Source: Flavobacterium sp. SLB02 (GTDB lineage: Bacteria; Bacteroidota; Bacteroidia; Flavobacteriales; Flavobacteriaceae). Taken from it: DNA of 64,000 bases. The DNA is taken from contig NZ_CP045928.1 of NCBI RefSeq assembly GCF_009664855.1, forward strand, positions 3,575,186 to 3,639,185, given 5' to 3'. Below are positions 52,576 through 61,918 of the stretch, in pieces (the stretch's first letter is position 1; each line of letters starts with the position of its first letter). The notes below the pieces were generated by a model. That model did no database searches. It had not been told where the DNA came from and saw only the letters and a program-made list of their open reading frames with translations. Position numbers and translations under genes: made by a program.

Positions 52576-53892
52576 ATGAAAAACTTATTTTACTTATTTT
52601 TTGCTTCATTACTCGTATCTTTTTCCTGTACAGAGAATAACGAAACCACCGAGAAAGATCCTTTACAGAATCCAAAAACCAGTATTTCGCTTCCGTTGGC
52701 TGGAAATGCTTACAGCTCTAAACATTTAGAAAGCAACACTATTACTGATAACGGAATAGAAAACTGGACCAGTGCCGAAGAATTTTTTATGGTTTATTTC
52801 AGAATTTCGAAAGCCGGAAGTTTTCAGTTAACTGTTGAAGAATCGGTAGAACTATCTGGAAAATCAGAATTAGAATTTTCGATTAATAATGAAGCTAAAA
52901 AAGTAAAATTTGATACTTCAAAAAAAGCCGTAACCATTGGTACCTGGAAAATTAATCAGGAAGGTTATGTTGCTGTTAAGATAAAAGGAATCAGTAAAAC
53001 AGGTGATCGTTTTCCCGCTATAAATCGTTTAACGATTTCGAGTAATGATTATGATGCAAAAATATCCTATGTCCCAAATAATGAAGGTAACTTTTATCAT
53101 TGGGGACGCCGCGGACCATCTGTACATTTAAATTATCAGGTTCCGGAAAACATCAATGCAAAATGGTATTATAACGAACTTACCGTTCCGGAAAACGAAG
53201 ATAAAATTGGTTCTTATTTTATGGCAAATGGTTTTGGAGAAGGCTATTTTGGTATCCAGGTCAATTCGGCTTCAGAAAGAAGAGTTTTATTTTCTGTATG
53301 GAGTCCGTTTAATACCGATGATCCGGCCAGTATTCCTGAATCACATAAAATTAAAATGCTCAAAAAAGGCGAAAATGTTCACACAGGCGAATTTGGAAAT
53401 GAAGGTTCAGGCGGTCAAAGCTATCTCAAATACAACTGGAAAGCAGGAACCACTTATAAATTTTTATTACAAGGATTCCCTCAAAACAATAACACAACAA
53501 CATATACCGCGTATTTTTATGCGCCTGAATTGCAAAAATGGCTATTAATCGCTAGTTTTAATCGTCCCGAAACTAATACGTATTTAAAAAGATTTCATTC
53601 GTTTTTAGAAAATTTTATTCCGGAGCAAGGCGATTTATCCCGTAAAGTATTATTCAATAATCAATGGGTTTGCGACGATAAAGGAGTTTGGTCAGAGATC
53701 AATTCGGCTCGCTTTACAACAGATAATACGGGAGCAAAAGAATACCGAATGGATTTTGCAGGCGGACTTGATAATAGTTCCTTTTATCTAAAAGACGGCG
53801 GTTTTTTCAACAATTATACAACACCAAAAACGATCTTTACACGACCTTTAAACAATAAAAAACCAGAAATAAATTTTGATACATTACCTTAA
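52576..53892 (+). CDS. DUF3472 lipoprotein with DUF5077-like N-terminal domain
   Basis: 438 residues; type II signal peptide with lipobox SFSCTENN (Cys18). Residues about 35-160 form a beta-sandwich with the DUF5077 look (SISLPLAGNAYSSK, FFMVYFRISKAGSFQLTVEE), and about 180-430 form the DUF3472 domain (FYHWGRRGPSVHLNYQVP, YFGIQVNSASERRVLFSVWS, GGQSYLKYNWKAGTTYKFLL). This pair is frequent in PULs and is thought to be carbohydrate-binding, but no activity is established. Third gene of the PUL. Confidence 0.87.
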   Translation: MKNLFYLFFASLLVSFSCTENNETTEKDPLQNPKTSISLPLAGNAYSSKHLESNTITDNGIENWTSAEEFFMVYFRISKAGSFQLTVEESVELSGKSELEFSINNEAKKVKFDTSKKAVTIGTWKINQEGYVAVKIKGISKTGDRFPAINRLTISSNDYDAKISYVPNNEGNFYHWGRRGPSVHLNYQVPENINAKWYYNELTVPENEDKIGSYFMANGFGEGYFGIQVNSASERRVLFSVWSPFNTDDPASIPESHKIKMLKKGENVHTGEFGNEGSGGQSYLKYNWKAGTTYKFLLQGFPQNNNTTTYTAYFYAPELQKWLLIASFNRPETNTYLKRFHSFLENFIPEQGDLSRKVLFNNQWVCDDKGVWSEINSARFTTDNTGAKEYRMDFAGGLDNSSFYLKDGGFFNNYTTPKTIFTRPLNNKKPEINFDTLP

Positions 53893-53984
53893 AAAGACGT
53901 TTTAAAAATAAACAATTTACAAAAAACAATAATTCCCGATAATCAGCTTAGATTATCATCATTTCAAATCAAATTAATTCAATT

Positions 53985-55364
53985 ATGAAAACTAGTATTT
54001 TAAAATTAATGTTAGTGGCCTGTCTGTTGTTTGGAGGAGCAATCGCATCGGCACAAATGATCAAGACCAAAACACCAACCCGCCCAAAAGGTCAGCAAGA
54101 TGTTTTGCGTTTGGCTACTGATCCAATTCCAACTGTTCGTGTTGCTTTTATTGGTTTAGGAATGCGTGGTCCGGGAGCTGTTGAGCGTATGACGCATATT
54201 CCCGGGGTAGAAATCGTAGCGCTTTGCGATATGACAGAAAAAAATACACAATCGGCTAATGAAATTTTAACAAAAGCTGGTCTTACTAAAGCACAGGAAT
54301 TTTTTGGAGATGAAAATGCCTGGAGAAAAGTTACTGCTTTACCAAATGTTGATTTGGTGTATATCGCAACAGATTGGAAACACCATGCATTAATTGGTGT
54401 TCAGGCAATGAAAGACGGAAAACACGTAGCAATCGAAGTTCCGGGTGCTATGACCATGAAAGAAATCTGGGATCTTATCGATACTTCCGAAAAAACAAGA
54501 AAACATTGTATGCAACTTGAAAATTGCGTTTACGATTTCTTCGAATTAACGACATTAAACATGGCACAGCAAGGTGTCTTTGGAGAAATCCTTCATGCAG
54601 AAGGTTCTTACATTCACGGTCTTCAGCCTTTTTGGGGCGAATACTGGAACAACTGGAGAATGGATTATAACATCAAACACCGTGGTGATATTTACGCCAC
54701 TCACGGTATGGGGCCAGCTTGTCAGGCTTTGAATATTCACCGTGGGGATAAAATGAATTTCTTAGTTTCTATGGATACAAAAGCAGTAGGAAATCCTGCT
54801 TACATCAAAGAAAAATCAGGTCAGGAGATTAAAGATTTTAGAAACGGAGATCATACCATGACTATGATTCGTACTGAAAACGGAAAAACAATCCAGATTC
54901 AGCACGACGTTACTTCTCCTCGTCCGTACAGCAGAATGTACCAATTGAGCGGAACTAAAGGTTTTGCCAACAAATATCCGTTAGAAGGTTATGCTTTAGA
55001 TGGTGCAGCATTAGGGGATGATGTAAAACCAAATCACGAAAAATTAAGTGCCCATTCATTTGTTCCTGAAGATGTTAAAAAAGCATTGATGGCAAAATAC
55101 AAACATCCAATTGTAAAAGATATCGAAGAGAAAGCTAAAAAAGTGGGTGGTCACGGCGGAATGGATTTCGTAATGGATTACAGATTGATTCACTGTCTGC
55201 AAAAAGGTCTTCCGTTAGACATGGATGTATATGATTTGGCAGAATGGTCTTGTTTAGGTCCGTTAACAGAAATCTCACTTGATAACGGTTCTGCTCCTGT
55301 AGAAATTCCTGATTTCACTCGTGGAGGATGGAAAAAATTACAAAAATTAGAATTTTCAGAGTAA
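53985..55364 (+). CDS. GH109-type NAD-dependent alpha-N-acetylgalactosaminidase (Gfo/Idh/MocA fold)
   Basis: 459 residues. Type I signal peptide (to about 24, ending ASAQ), then an NAD-binding Rossmann domain (VAFIGLGMRGPGAVERM, EIVALCDMTE) and the Gfo/Idh/MocA C-terminal domain with NIKHRGDIYATHGMGPACQA and the WGEYWNNWRMD segment. This matches family GH109, whose characterised members remove terminal alpha-GalNAc (blood group A type) by an NAD-assisted elimination mechanism. A plain sugar dehydrogenase is the alternative, but the export signal and the PUL context favour GH109. A terminator follows at 55390. Confidence 0.87.
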   Translation: MKTSILKLMLVACLLFGGAIASAQMIKTKTPTRPKGQQDVLRLATDPIPTVRVAFIGLGMRGPGAVERMTHIPGVEIVALCDMTEKNTQSANEILTKAGLTKAQEFFGDENAWRKVTALPNVDLVYIATDWKHHALIGVQAMKDGKHVAIEVPGAMTMKEIWDLIDTSEKTRKHCMQLENCVYDFFELTTLNMAQQGVFGEILHAEGSYIHGLQPFWGEYWNNWRMDYNIKHRGDIYATHGMGPACQALNIHRGDKMNFLVSMDTKAVGNPAYIKEKSGQEIKDFRNGDHTMTMIRTENGKTIQIQHDVTSPRPYSRMYQLSGTKGFANKYPLEGYALDGAALGDDVKPNHEKLSAHSFVPEDVKKALMAKYKHPIVKDIEEKAKKVGGHGGMDFVMDYRLIHCLQKGLPLDMDVYDLAEWSCLGPLTEISLDNGSAPVEIPDFTRGGWKKLQKLEFSE

Positions 55365-55389
55365 TATATTCATTGGTTAGTTAGGTCAG

Positions 55390-55421
55390 GCAAGAGAGCG
55401 CAATTCATGGTGCTCTCTTGC
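55390..55421 (+). terminator. Terminator between the GH109 and GH35 genes
   Basis: 10-bp perfect inverted repeat (GCAAGAGAGC at 55390-55399, GCTCTCTTGC at 55412-55421) followed by TTTTTA. Readthrough or a separate GH35 promoter would be needed for GH35 expression. Confidence 0.8.
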
Positions 55422-55452
55422 TTTTTATAAACATCATCAATTTCAAATAAAA

Positions 55453-57312
55453 ATGAAAAAAGTTTATTTTATCCTCCTATTTAATTTCTTTATCCTTTCA
55501 GCATTAACAGCACAAGAAAAACAAACTTTTACCATAAGTGACGGGAATTTTTTGTTGAATGGAAAACCAATTCAGATTCATTCAGGCGAAATGCATTATT
55601 CCAGAATTCCGCAACCGTACTGGCGTCATCGCTTAAAAATGATGAAAGCAATGGGTTTAAATGCTGTGGCAACCTACGTTTTCTGGAACTATCATGAAAT
55701 TACTCCCGGAGTTTGGGACTTTAAAACCGGTAATAAAAACTTAGCAGAATACATTAAAACGGCGCAGGAAGAAGGTTTATTTGTCATTCTTAGACCAGGT
55801 CCGTATGTATGTGCCGAATGGGAATTTGGCGGTTATCCATGGTTTTTACAAAATGTTACCAACATGGTAATTCGTGGCAATAACACCTCATATTTGGCTG
55901 CGACAAAAGCTTATTTTACCGAATTATACGGTCAGGTTAAAAATTTACAAATTACCAAAGGCGGACCAATTATTATGGTTCAGGGCGAAAATGAATTTGG
56001 TTCTTATGTTGCGCAACGTAAAGACATCTCTTTAGAAGAGCACAAAAAATACAGCGCAGCAGTTTTTCAGCAATTAAAAGATGTTGGTTTTGATGTTCCG
56101 TTTTTTACATCAGACGGAAGCTGGCTGTTTGAAGGCGGAGCTTTACCGGGTGCTTTACCAACTGCCAATGGCGAAAGCGATATTGCAAAACTAAAAGCAG
56201 TTGTCAATCAGTTTAATAATAACCAAGGGCCTTATATGGTAGCCGAATTTTATCCGGGCTGGCTGGATCATTGGGCAGAACCTTTCCCGACACAAAAACC
56301 AGAACAAACCGTTCGTCAGACAAAAAAATATCTGGACAATCAGGTTTCTTTCAATTATTATATGGTGCATGGCGGAACCAATTTCGGATTTACCTCAGGC
56401 GCCAATTACGATAAAGAACACGATATTCAGCCTGATATGACTTCTTATGATTATGACGCTCCTATTAGTGAAGCAGGCTGGGCAACTCCAAAATACAATG
56501 TACTAAGAGAATTACTAAAAACAAGCGAAACTCCTGCAGTTCCGGAAAAAATGCCTGTCATCGCAATCCCGAATATTACATTAAATAAAGTGGTTGATCT
56601 TGCCGATTTAAAATCCAAAATATCTCCAGTTATAGAGGATAATCCGTTGACTTTTGAGCAATTAAATCAAGGCGATGGTTATGTTTGGTACAGTAAAAAA
56701 TTTACTCAGCCCATTAGTGGAAAATTAGAACTAAAAGGATTACGTGATTATGCCATCGTTTATGTTAACGGCAAAAAAGTGGCTGAACTGAACCGATATT
56801 ATAAAAAATACGATTGCGAAATCGAAGTTCCTTTTAATGCCACTTTAGATATACTGGTCGAAAACATGGGACGTATTAATTATGGTTCTCAAATTAATGC
56901 CAACAATAAAGGTATTATAAGCCCCGTAATTATTAACGACGAAACCATTACCGGCGATTGGGAAATGTACAAATTACCAATGACCTCTGTACCTGATGTA
57001 ACAGCGTATAAAAACTCAGGCAAAATAAACCGCCCTACTTTATATCAGGGAACTTTTAATCTCACTAAAACCGGAGATACTTTTCTGGACATGCGCGATT
57101 GGGGCAAAGGAATTGTATTTGTAAACGGAATCAATATTGGACGTTATTGGAGTGTTGGCCCGCAGCAAACGCTATACTTACCCGGATGCTGGCTTAAAAA
57201 AGGCAAAAACAGCATTATCATTTTCGAACAAAAAAATGAAACTATTCAAAAAGAGGTAAAGACTATTCTAACTCCAATTCTGGAAGATTTAAAACCTGAA
57301 AAAGGTTTATAA
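55453..57312 (+). CDS. Secreted GH35 beta-galactosidase
   Basis: 619 residues. Signal peptide (to about 20). Family 35 TIM barrel with IHSGEMHYSRIPQPYWRHR, ATYVFWNYHE, LRPGPYVCAEWEFGGYPWF, the acid/base Glu181 in QGENEFGSY and the nucleophile Glu265 in VAEFYPGWLDHWAE. Beta-sandwich domains follow (about 400-600, WYSKKFTQPISGKLELKGLR, GINIGRYWSVGPQQTLYLPG). It removes terminal beta-galactose from oligosaccharides. With GH109 it would strip GalNAc and Gal from host-type or animal glycans. Last gene of the PUL. Confidence 0.94.
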   Translation: MKKVYFILLFNFFILSALTAQEKQTFTISDGNFLLNGKPIQIHSGEMHYSRIPQPYWRHRLKMMKAMGLNAVATYVFWNYHEITPGVWDFKTGNKNLAEYIKTAQEEGLFVILRPGPYVCAEWEFGGYPWFLQNVTNMVIRGNNTSYLAATKAYFTELYGQVKNLQITKGGPIIMVQGENEFGSYVAQRKDISLEEHKKYSAAVFQQLKDVGFDVPFFTSDGSWLFEGGALPGALPTANGESDIAKLKAVVNQFNNNQGPYMVAEFYPGWLDHWAEPFPTQKPEQTVRQTKKYLDNQVSFNYYMVHGGTNFGFTSGANYDKEHDIQPDMTSYDYDAPISEAGWATPKYNVLRELLKTSETPAVPEKMPVIAIPNITLNKVVDLADLKSKISPVIEDNPLTFEQLNQGDGYVWYSKKFTQPISGKLELKGLRDYAIVYVNGKKVAELNRYYKKYDCEIEVPFNATLDILVENMGRINYGSQINANNKGIISPVIINDETITGDWEMYKLPMTSVPDVTAYKNSGKINRPTLYQGTFNLTKTGDTFLDMRDWGKGIVFVNGINIGRYWSVGPQQTLYLPGCWLKKGKNSIIIFEQKNETIQKEVKTILTPILEDLKPEKGL

Positions 57313-57316
57313 AAAA

Positions 57317-57340
57317 AAGCCATTCGTGATTGAATGGCTT
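57317..57340. terminator. Bidirectional terminator between the PUL and osmC
   Basis: AAGCCATTC (57317-57325) and GAATGGCTT (57332-57340) with A-run before and T-run after, between convergent genes. Confidence 0.8.
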
Positions 57341-57365
57341 CTTTTTTACTTTAATATTTCTAAAA

Positions 57366-57767
57366 TTACTTCCAGTTAAAAGTAATTTTCTTTTCGATTT
57401 CACTGCTTAAACTCAAAAATACCGGACAAGTCATTCCGGCACGTTCCAAAATTGTTCTGCTTTTTTCCTCTTCAACACCCTGCATATCAAAAACAATTTC
57501 AATTGCCCCAATTCTTCTTGGTTCAGCGTTCATTATCTTAGTTACTTCCGCAGTTGAACCTATGAAATCTACGCCTAAATCACGCGCTTTGATTCCCATA
57601 ATGGTCATCATGCAACTTGCTAAAGCATTGGCAACTGTATCTGTTGGAGAAAATGCTTCTCCTTTTCCGTTATTGTCTAGTGGTGCATCAGAGATGATTT
57701 CGCTTCCTGATTGCACATGAATTGATTTTGTTCTTAAATCTCCTAAATAGGTTACTTTTGATGTCAT
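57366..57767 (-). CDS. OsmC/Ohr-family peroxiredoxin-like protein
   Basis: 133 residues. The OsmC fold is indicated by FSPTDTVANALASCMMTIMG and the two redox cysteines Cys52 and Cys114 (AGMTCPVFLSLS), which in the family reduce organic or hydroperoxides. The N-terminal strand region SKVTYLGDLRTKSIHVQSG is typical. It starts inside the stop codon of the LysM gene (TAATG, one shared base), so its translation is probably coupled to that gene. Confidence 0.9.
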   Translation of the reverse strand: MTSKVTYLGDLRTKSIHVQSGSEIISDAPLDNNGKGEAFSPTDTVANALASCMMTIMGIKARDLGVDFIGSTAEVTKIMNAEPRRIGAIEIVFDMQGVEEEKSRTILERAGMTCPVFLSLSSEIEKKITFNWK

Positions 57768-59851
57768 TAATTGGCTACTTTTAAAGTTAAGTCTGAATCG
57801 TAATATAAGATGTACACTCCTTTATTGGCGTGTCCACCATCTTCTTTTTTATAAAATTGAAATTTATTGTCAACTTGTTCTGTTGTCATTAAATCGGCTG
57901 TTTCCTGATATGTTTTTCCTTGTACCAAACGCATCATGGTATCAAAAGTGACATCAAATCCTCGTGTTGCATAAGTATTTGGATTTATCTTATTCTTCAA
58001 TCTGTATTCTTTATCGAAGATTAAAACTCTCGGTTCATCGCTTTCACGAGTTACAGAGGGATACATTAATTTCAATTTTACTAAATTATCAAAACTAATT
58101 TCGTCAGTATCCAAAGTGCTGTTTGGTTCTAAAATAACCAATTGTACCTGACATGTTTTTTGCGCATCAAGCAAGGCTTTTATGGTAGTTTTTACCATAG
58201 CCGTATTTCCGGTTTCCATCACCACATAATTCATTCTGTTTGGCAATAACAAACTTTTTAAATTGGCTACATCCAAACCTCCTGTCTCTGTTAAAGCTGC
58301 GAAAACAACAGCTTTTTGGTTTTGTTTGATATAACTAATAACTGATTCTTTCTTTTTATCGACAACGGCAACAATGTTTCCGTTTTTCGCACGCATAAAA
58401 TCAAACATAGCATTTCTCACCACATCATTAGAGGGAATTGTCTGATATAAATTATCAATTGGGTTTGCCTTATCTTTTGATAAAGGAGAAATCACAGGAA
58501 CATTATACATACGTAAAGTGTTGGCTGTAGCCTCAGCATTATTTTGATAAAATGGTCCAATTACTGCATGGGCATCCTGCAATTTATTCTGAGCGATCAA
58601 AGTCGAAACATTTGATGTTGTTTTTGTTTCCTGCGAATCATAAATTGCCACATCAATTGGCAGTTTCAAGGTTTTAGCCGAGTCGATTGCCATCATTGCT
58701 CCTGCATAAAAATCAAGAGTCATGTTTAAGAATTTATCATTTTTGATACGGTTAGCTGTGCTTGTTGTATCATTCTGCATTTTATTCAAATTAAATGGCA
58801 ACAATAAAACTAGTTTTTTACGATCGTTTTGTCCTCTTTTCTTTGTTAGTTCTACAACTTCAGGATTAACAGTAACGGTTTCAGATTTTACCTTATCTAC
58901 AATTTGTATAGAACCTCCGCTATTTGGATTTTCTATTGCTTTTTCAACAGGTTGCTGTTGCGGAATAATTGGAGCCGGAGCTAAATATCCTGCAGGAACT
59001 TTTAAAACCATTCCTTCTTTTACACCTTCAGAAAGTGACGGATTCAACGCCGTTAATTCTTCCTGAGAAATATGAAAAGTTCTTTCTAAACTATAAAAAG
59101 TTTCTTTTGGTTTTACCTGATACTCCATATAGGTGGTCACTTTTTTAGCAGTTTCAACTGGTTTGGTAGTAGTTGTAACAGCAGAACTTACAGCATCTGT
59201 TTTAGGCACTTTTCCTTTTATGGTTAATCGGTATCCAACAGGCAAATTCGATACAATTTCAGGATTGCGTTTTTCTAATTCTTCAATGGTAATTCCGTAT
59301 TGCTTAGCGATCGAAAACTTAGTTTCTTTTGCCATAACATCGTGATATACATATTTTTCCTGAGTTTTTTCTTTCGCTGGTTTTTCAGCGGTTACCGAAG
59401 ATTTTACAGCCGATTTTGCCGCTGATCCTTTTGCAGGAATCACCAGTTTTTGTCCAATCTGAACTCCAGTTTTTGCCAAAGTAGGATTTGCAGCTTTCAA
59501 AGCTTCATCAGAGATACCGTATTTTTTTTCGATACTATAAAAAGTCTCTTTAGGCTGTACCTCATGAATTATTTCTTTTGTATTACCGCCCGTTTTTGCC
59601 GCAGCTGTTTCTGTTTTAACCGCTGCCGATTTTGCAGTATTGGTTGGGATCAGTAAAACTGTATTGGGTTTTATACCACTTCTAGCATCCGGGTTTAATG
59701 CATAAATATCATAAGGAGTAACCTTAAATTTTACGGCAATCTGGTTAATAGTTTCCCCATTCGCAACCGTATATTTAATGACCTTTTCTTGTGAAAAAGC
59801 AGAAAACGTTACAAAAAAAACAAGGAACAATAATGTTGAATAATATTTCAT
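57767..59851 (-). CDS. LysM protein with periplasmic-binding-protein-like C-terminal domain
   Basis: 694 residues. Signal peptide (to about 20). Four LysM peptidoglycan-binding modules at about 24-70, 93-140, 166-212 and 240-286, each of the KYTVANGETINQIAVKFKV type, separated by Ala/Lys/Thr-rich linkers. Residues about 345-694 form a type I periplasmic-binding fold (KLVLLLPFNLNKM, IDVAIYDSQETKTTSNVSTL, AVIGPFYQNNAEATANTLRM, PVISPLSKDKANPIDNLYQT). No ABC permease is near. The PBP1-like fold on a wall-binding protein recalls LpoA-type activators of peptidoglycan synthases; that analogy is inference. Downstream osmC is translationally coupled. Confidence 0.88.
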   Translation of the reverse strand: MKYYSTLLFLVFFVTFSAFSQEKVIKYTVANGETINQIAVKFKVTPYDIYALNPDARSGIKPNTVLLIPTNTAKSAAVKTETAAAKTGGNTKEIIHEVQPKETFYSIEKKYGISDEALKAANPTLAKTGVQIGQKLVIPAKGSAAKSAVKSSVTAEKPAKEKTQEKYVYHDVMAKETKFSIAKQYGITIEELEKRNPEIVSNLPVGYRLTIKGKVPKTDAVSSAVTTTTKPVETAKKVTTYMEYQVKPKETFYSLERTFHISQEELTALNPSLSEGVKEGMVLKVPAGYLAPAPIIPQQQPVEKAIENPNSGGSIQIVDKVKSETVTVNPEVVELTKKRGQNDRKKLVLLLPFNLNKMQNDTTSTANRIKNDKFLNMTLDFYAGAMMAIDSAKTLKLPIDVAIYDSQETKTTSNVSTLIAQNKLQDAHAVIGPFYQNNAEATANTLRMYNVPVISPLSKDKANPIDNLYQTIPSNDVVRNAMFDFMRAKNGNIVAVVDKKKESVISYIKQNQKAVVFAALTETGGLDVANLKSLLLPNRMNYVVMETGNTAMVKTTIKALLDAQKTCQVQLVILEPNSTLDTDEISFDNLVKLKLMYPSVTRESDEPRVLIFDKEYRLKNKINPNTYATRGFDVTFDTMMRLVQGKTYQETADLMTTEQVDNKFQFYKKEDGGHANKGVYILYYDSDLTLKVAN

Positions 59852-59943
59852 AATAGACTTAAAACAATTTAATTTTTAATTCAGAACAAGTAACTAAGTT
59901 CTCTTTAAAGCAAGATTCTTGCCACTTGTTATTTTGCCGCTAA

Positions 59944-61857
59944 TTATTGTCTAAGATCAATTTCTATCTTAGCAATAACAACCTCTTTATATAACTCATC
60001 TTCTTCGTTTTTCTTGCATTTATACAGCACTTCTTCCATATTTTGATACTTATCTGAGTAAACATAGTACGAAAGACTGTTGATATTAAAGAAGAAACTA
60101 GCGTTAAAATCGCCAGAATCAATGAGTTTCATAATGAGCTTATCTCTTAGCGTTGCGTCTGTAAATATACCTAAAACTAAGTAATAGCCGTTTGAAACTT
60201 CTTTAAGATTATCATAAACTTCAACTTTTACTGTTTTGTCTGTTCTAAGCGGATTTTCCTTAAGTTCACGTTTCATTTCTTCCAGCGAAATTGTTTTTGA
60301 AGTTTGAGCCGTACTCGATTTATCCTGTTTCTTAATCGCTTCATCCTGATACTTTTTCAGTTTGATCAAAGCCAGTTTATCATCAAACTTTCGGGCTTCC
60401 ATACTATAATAAGTCGCTTTGCTGATATGTCGTTTTACTTCGATTTTTTTCTGCGTATCGAGCGAATCAATCTTAGCAATCAAAAGCTGATTTTGTGCAT
60501 CGCCCTGCTCCTGTTCTATTTTATATCGTTTTATTTCTTCTAACGAAAGTCGCTGCTGTAAAGAAGTAACATTTGTATTTTTTTCGCTTTCGCGGATTTT
60601 CTTCTTGTATTCCTGATTTTCTTCAACAGCAATTTTTTCTACTTTATTCATTAAACCGGCATAAGCTTTTCGGTTTTCGGCTAATTCTTTTTTAAGTTGA
60701 GAAGATAATTCACTGGTTTTCCCGATGCTTTCATACGATCGTTTTTCTAATCTTTTTGATTCATCCATATTCAAAATATCCATTCTTTTTAAATCGACCA
60801 AATCATTATTCATCGTGTTTACCAACGAATCTAATTTTGCCATTAAAATATCCTGCACATTTTTATTCGCTTCCAAAACCAAACGCAATTTTTCGACCGA
60901 ATTTTCTTTAGAACCGTTCATATCATTCAGATTGACTTTAAGATCATTAATCTTTATAATCTTCTGATTCATTTCTTTCTGAACCACCAATCTGTCTTTT
61001 AAATCTTCCAGTTCAACCGTTTTGGCTTTTCCTTTTTCGACCACCACTTGCTTTTCGGCAAGAGCTAGCATCAATTCTTCGCTTTCGTTGGTTGGTTTTA
61101 CTTCCTTAGTATTTATAGCTAATTTATTCCCAACAACTAACCCGTTTACGATTTCAGGGTTTTGAGATTCTAACTGATCGATCGAAATATTGTATTTTTT
61201 CGCAATCGAAAATTTAGTTTCCTTTGGTTCAACAACATGAAAAACCGTTTCCTGATTGATCACACGAACTCTTCCGTCTAAAGTTTTTCTTTTGTTTGGA
61301 ATTGAAATCATTTGTCCAATTTGCAATCCGTTGATAAGAATATCTTTGTTCAGATTTTCTAAATCATTAACCGATACATTATATGCTCTTGCAATACTAA
61401 ACAGGGATTCTTTGGCAACAACCTGATGCGTAACTTTTGAAGAAGTTGTACTTTCAGTTTTAGGGAGACTTGAAGGATTGGGAATAATTAATTCCTGACC
61501 AATCTGTAATCCGTTGGCAAGAATGGGATTTGCATTTTGGATGGCTTCTACAGTAATATTGTATTGTTTTGATAAGCCAAAAAGGGTTTCTTTGGCATCA
61601 ACAATATGAGTAATTTGCTGGTTTGAATTTTCTTTTTCTGCCGAGTGAACCGGAATCTTAATAATTTGATTGTCTTTGATTCCACTCTGCGACTCGGGGT
61701 TGAGTTTGTAAATTTCATCTACAGAAACCTTGTATTTTTGGGCAATAAAATAGGCAGTTTCTCCTTTTTGAATTTTGTGTTCAATAATTGAATCTTGCGC
61801 AGTTATTTTGTTAAAAGACAAAATAAAGACAAGAGAAATCGTTAAAAATTCTCTCAT
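59944..61857 (-). CDS. LysM protein with coiled-coil middle and SPOR-like C-terminus
   Basis: 637 residues. Signal peptide (to about 20), four LysM modules (about 24-70, 82-128, 142-190, 205-250; for example IEHKIQKGETAYFIAQKYKV), then a long charged helical region (about 258-525) rich in Glu/Lys/Leu with coiled-coil character (KELAENRKAYAGLMNKVEKI). The end (about 545-637) has the SPOR-like pattern NGYYLVLGIFTDATLRDKLI and SLSYYVYSDKYQNMEEVLYK. It should connect the peptidoglycan with other envelope parts. A homologous LysM block lies in the next gene, 93 nt downstream; the two are paralogues in their N-terminal halves. Confidence 0.85.
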   Translation of the reverse strand: MREFLTISLVFILSFNKITAQDSIIEHKIQKGETAYFIAQKYKVSVDEIYKLNPESQSGIKDNQIIKIPVHSAEKENSNQQITHIVDAKETLFGLSKQYNITVEAIQNANPILANGLQIGQELIIPNPSSLPKTESTTSSKVTHQVVAKESLFSIARAYNVSVNDLENLNKDILINGLQIGQMISIPNKRKTLDGRVRVINQETVFHVVEPKETKFSIAKKYNISIDQLESQNPEIVNGLVVGNKLAINTKEVKPTNESEELMLALAEKQVVVEKGKAKTVELEDLKDRLVVQKEMNQKIIKINDLKVNLNDMNGSKENSVEKLRLVLEANKNVQDILMAKLDSLVNTMNNDLVDLKRMDILNMDESKRLEKRSYESIGKTSELSSQLKKELAENRKAYAGLMNKVEKIAVEENQEYKKKIRESEKNTNVTSLQQRLSLEEIKRYKIEQEQGDAQNQLLIAKIDSLDTQKKIEVKRHISKATYYSMEARKFDDKLALIKLKKYQDEAIKKQDKSSTAQTSKTISLEEMKRELKENPLRTDKTVKVEVYDNLKEVSNGYYLVLGIFTDATLRDKLIMKLIDSGDFNASFFFNINSLSYYVYSDKYQNMEEVLYKCKKNEEDELYKEVVIAKIEIDLRQ

Positions 61858-61873
61858 AAATAGTAGGTTTAAA

Positions 61874-61907
61874 AAATTAAGGCATTACAAATGTAACGCC
61901 TTAATTT
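61874..61907 (-). terminator. Terminator after guaA
   Basis: A 16-bp stem with one mismatch (AAATTAAGGCATTACA at 61874-61889 against TGTAACGCCTTAATTT at 61892-61907), followed on the minus strand by AATTTTTT, between the guaA stop (61919) and the next gene start (61857). Confidence 0.8.
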
Positions 61908-61918
61908 GAAAAACAATA

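Noticed and set aside
57767..59851. Amino-acid ABC transporter substrate-binding protein
   Set aside because: The binding fold is present but LysM modules precede it and no permease or ATPase gene is near; transport is unsupported.
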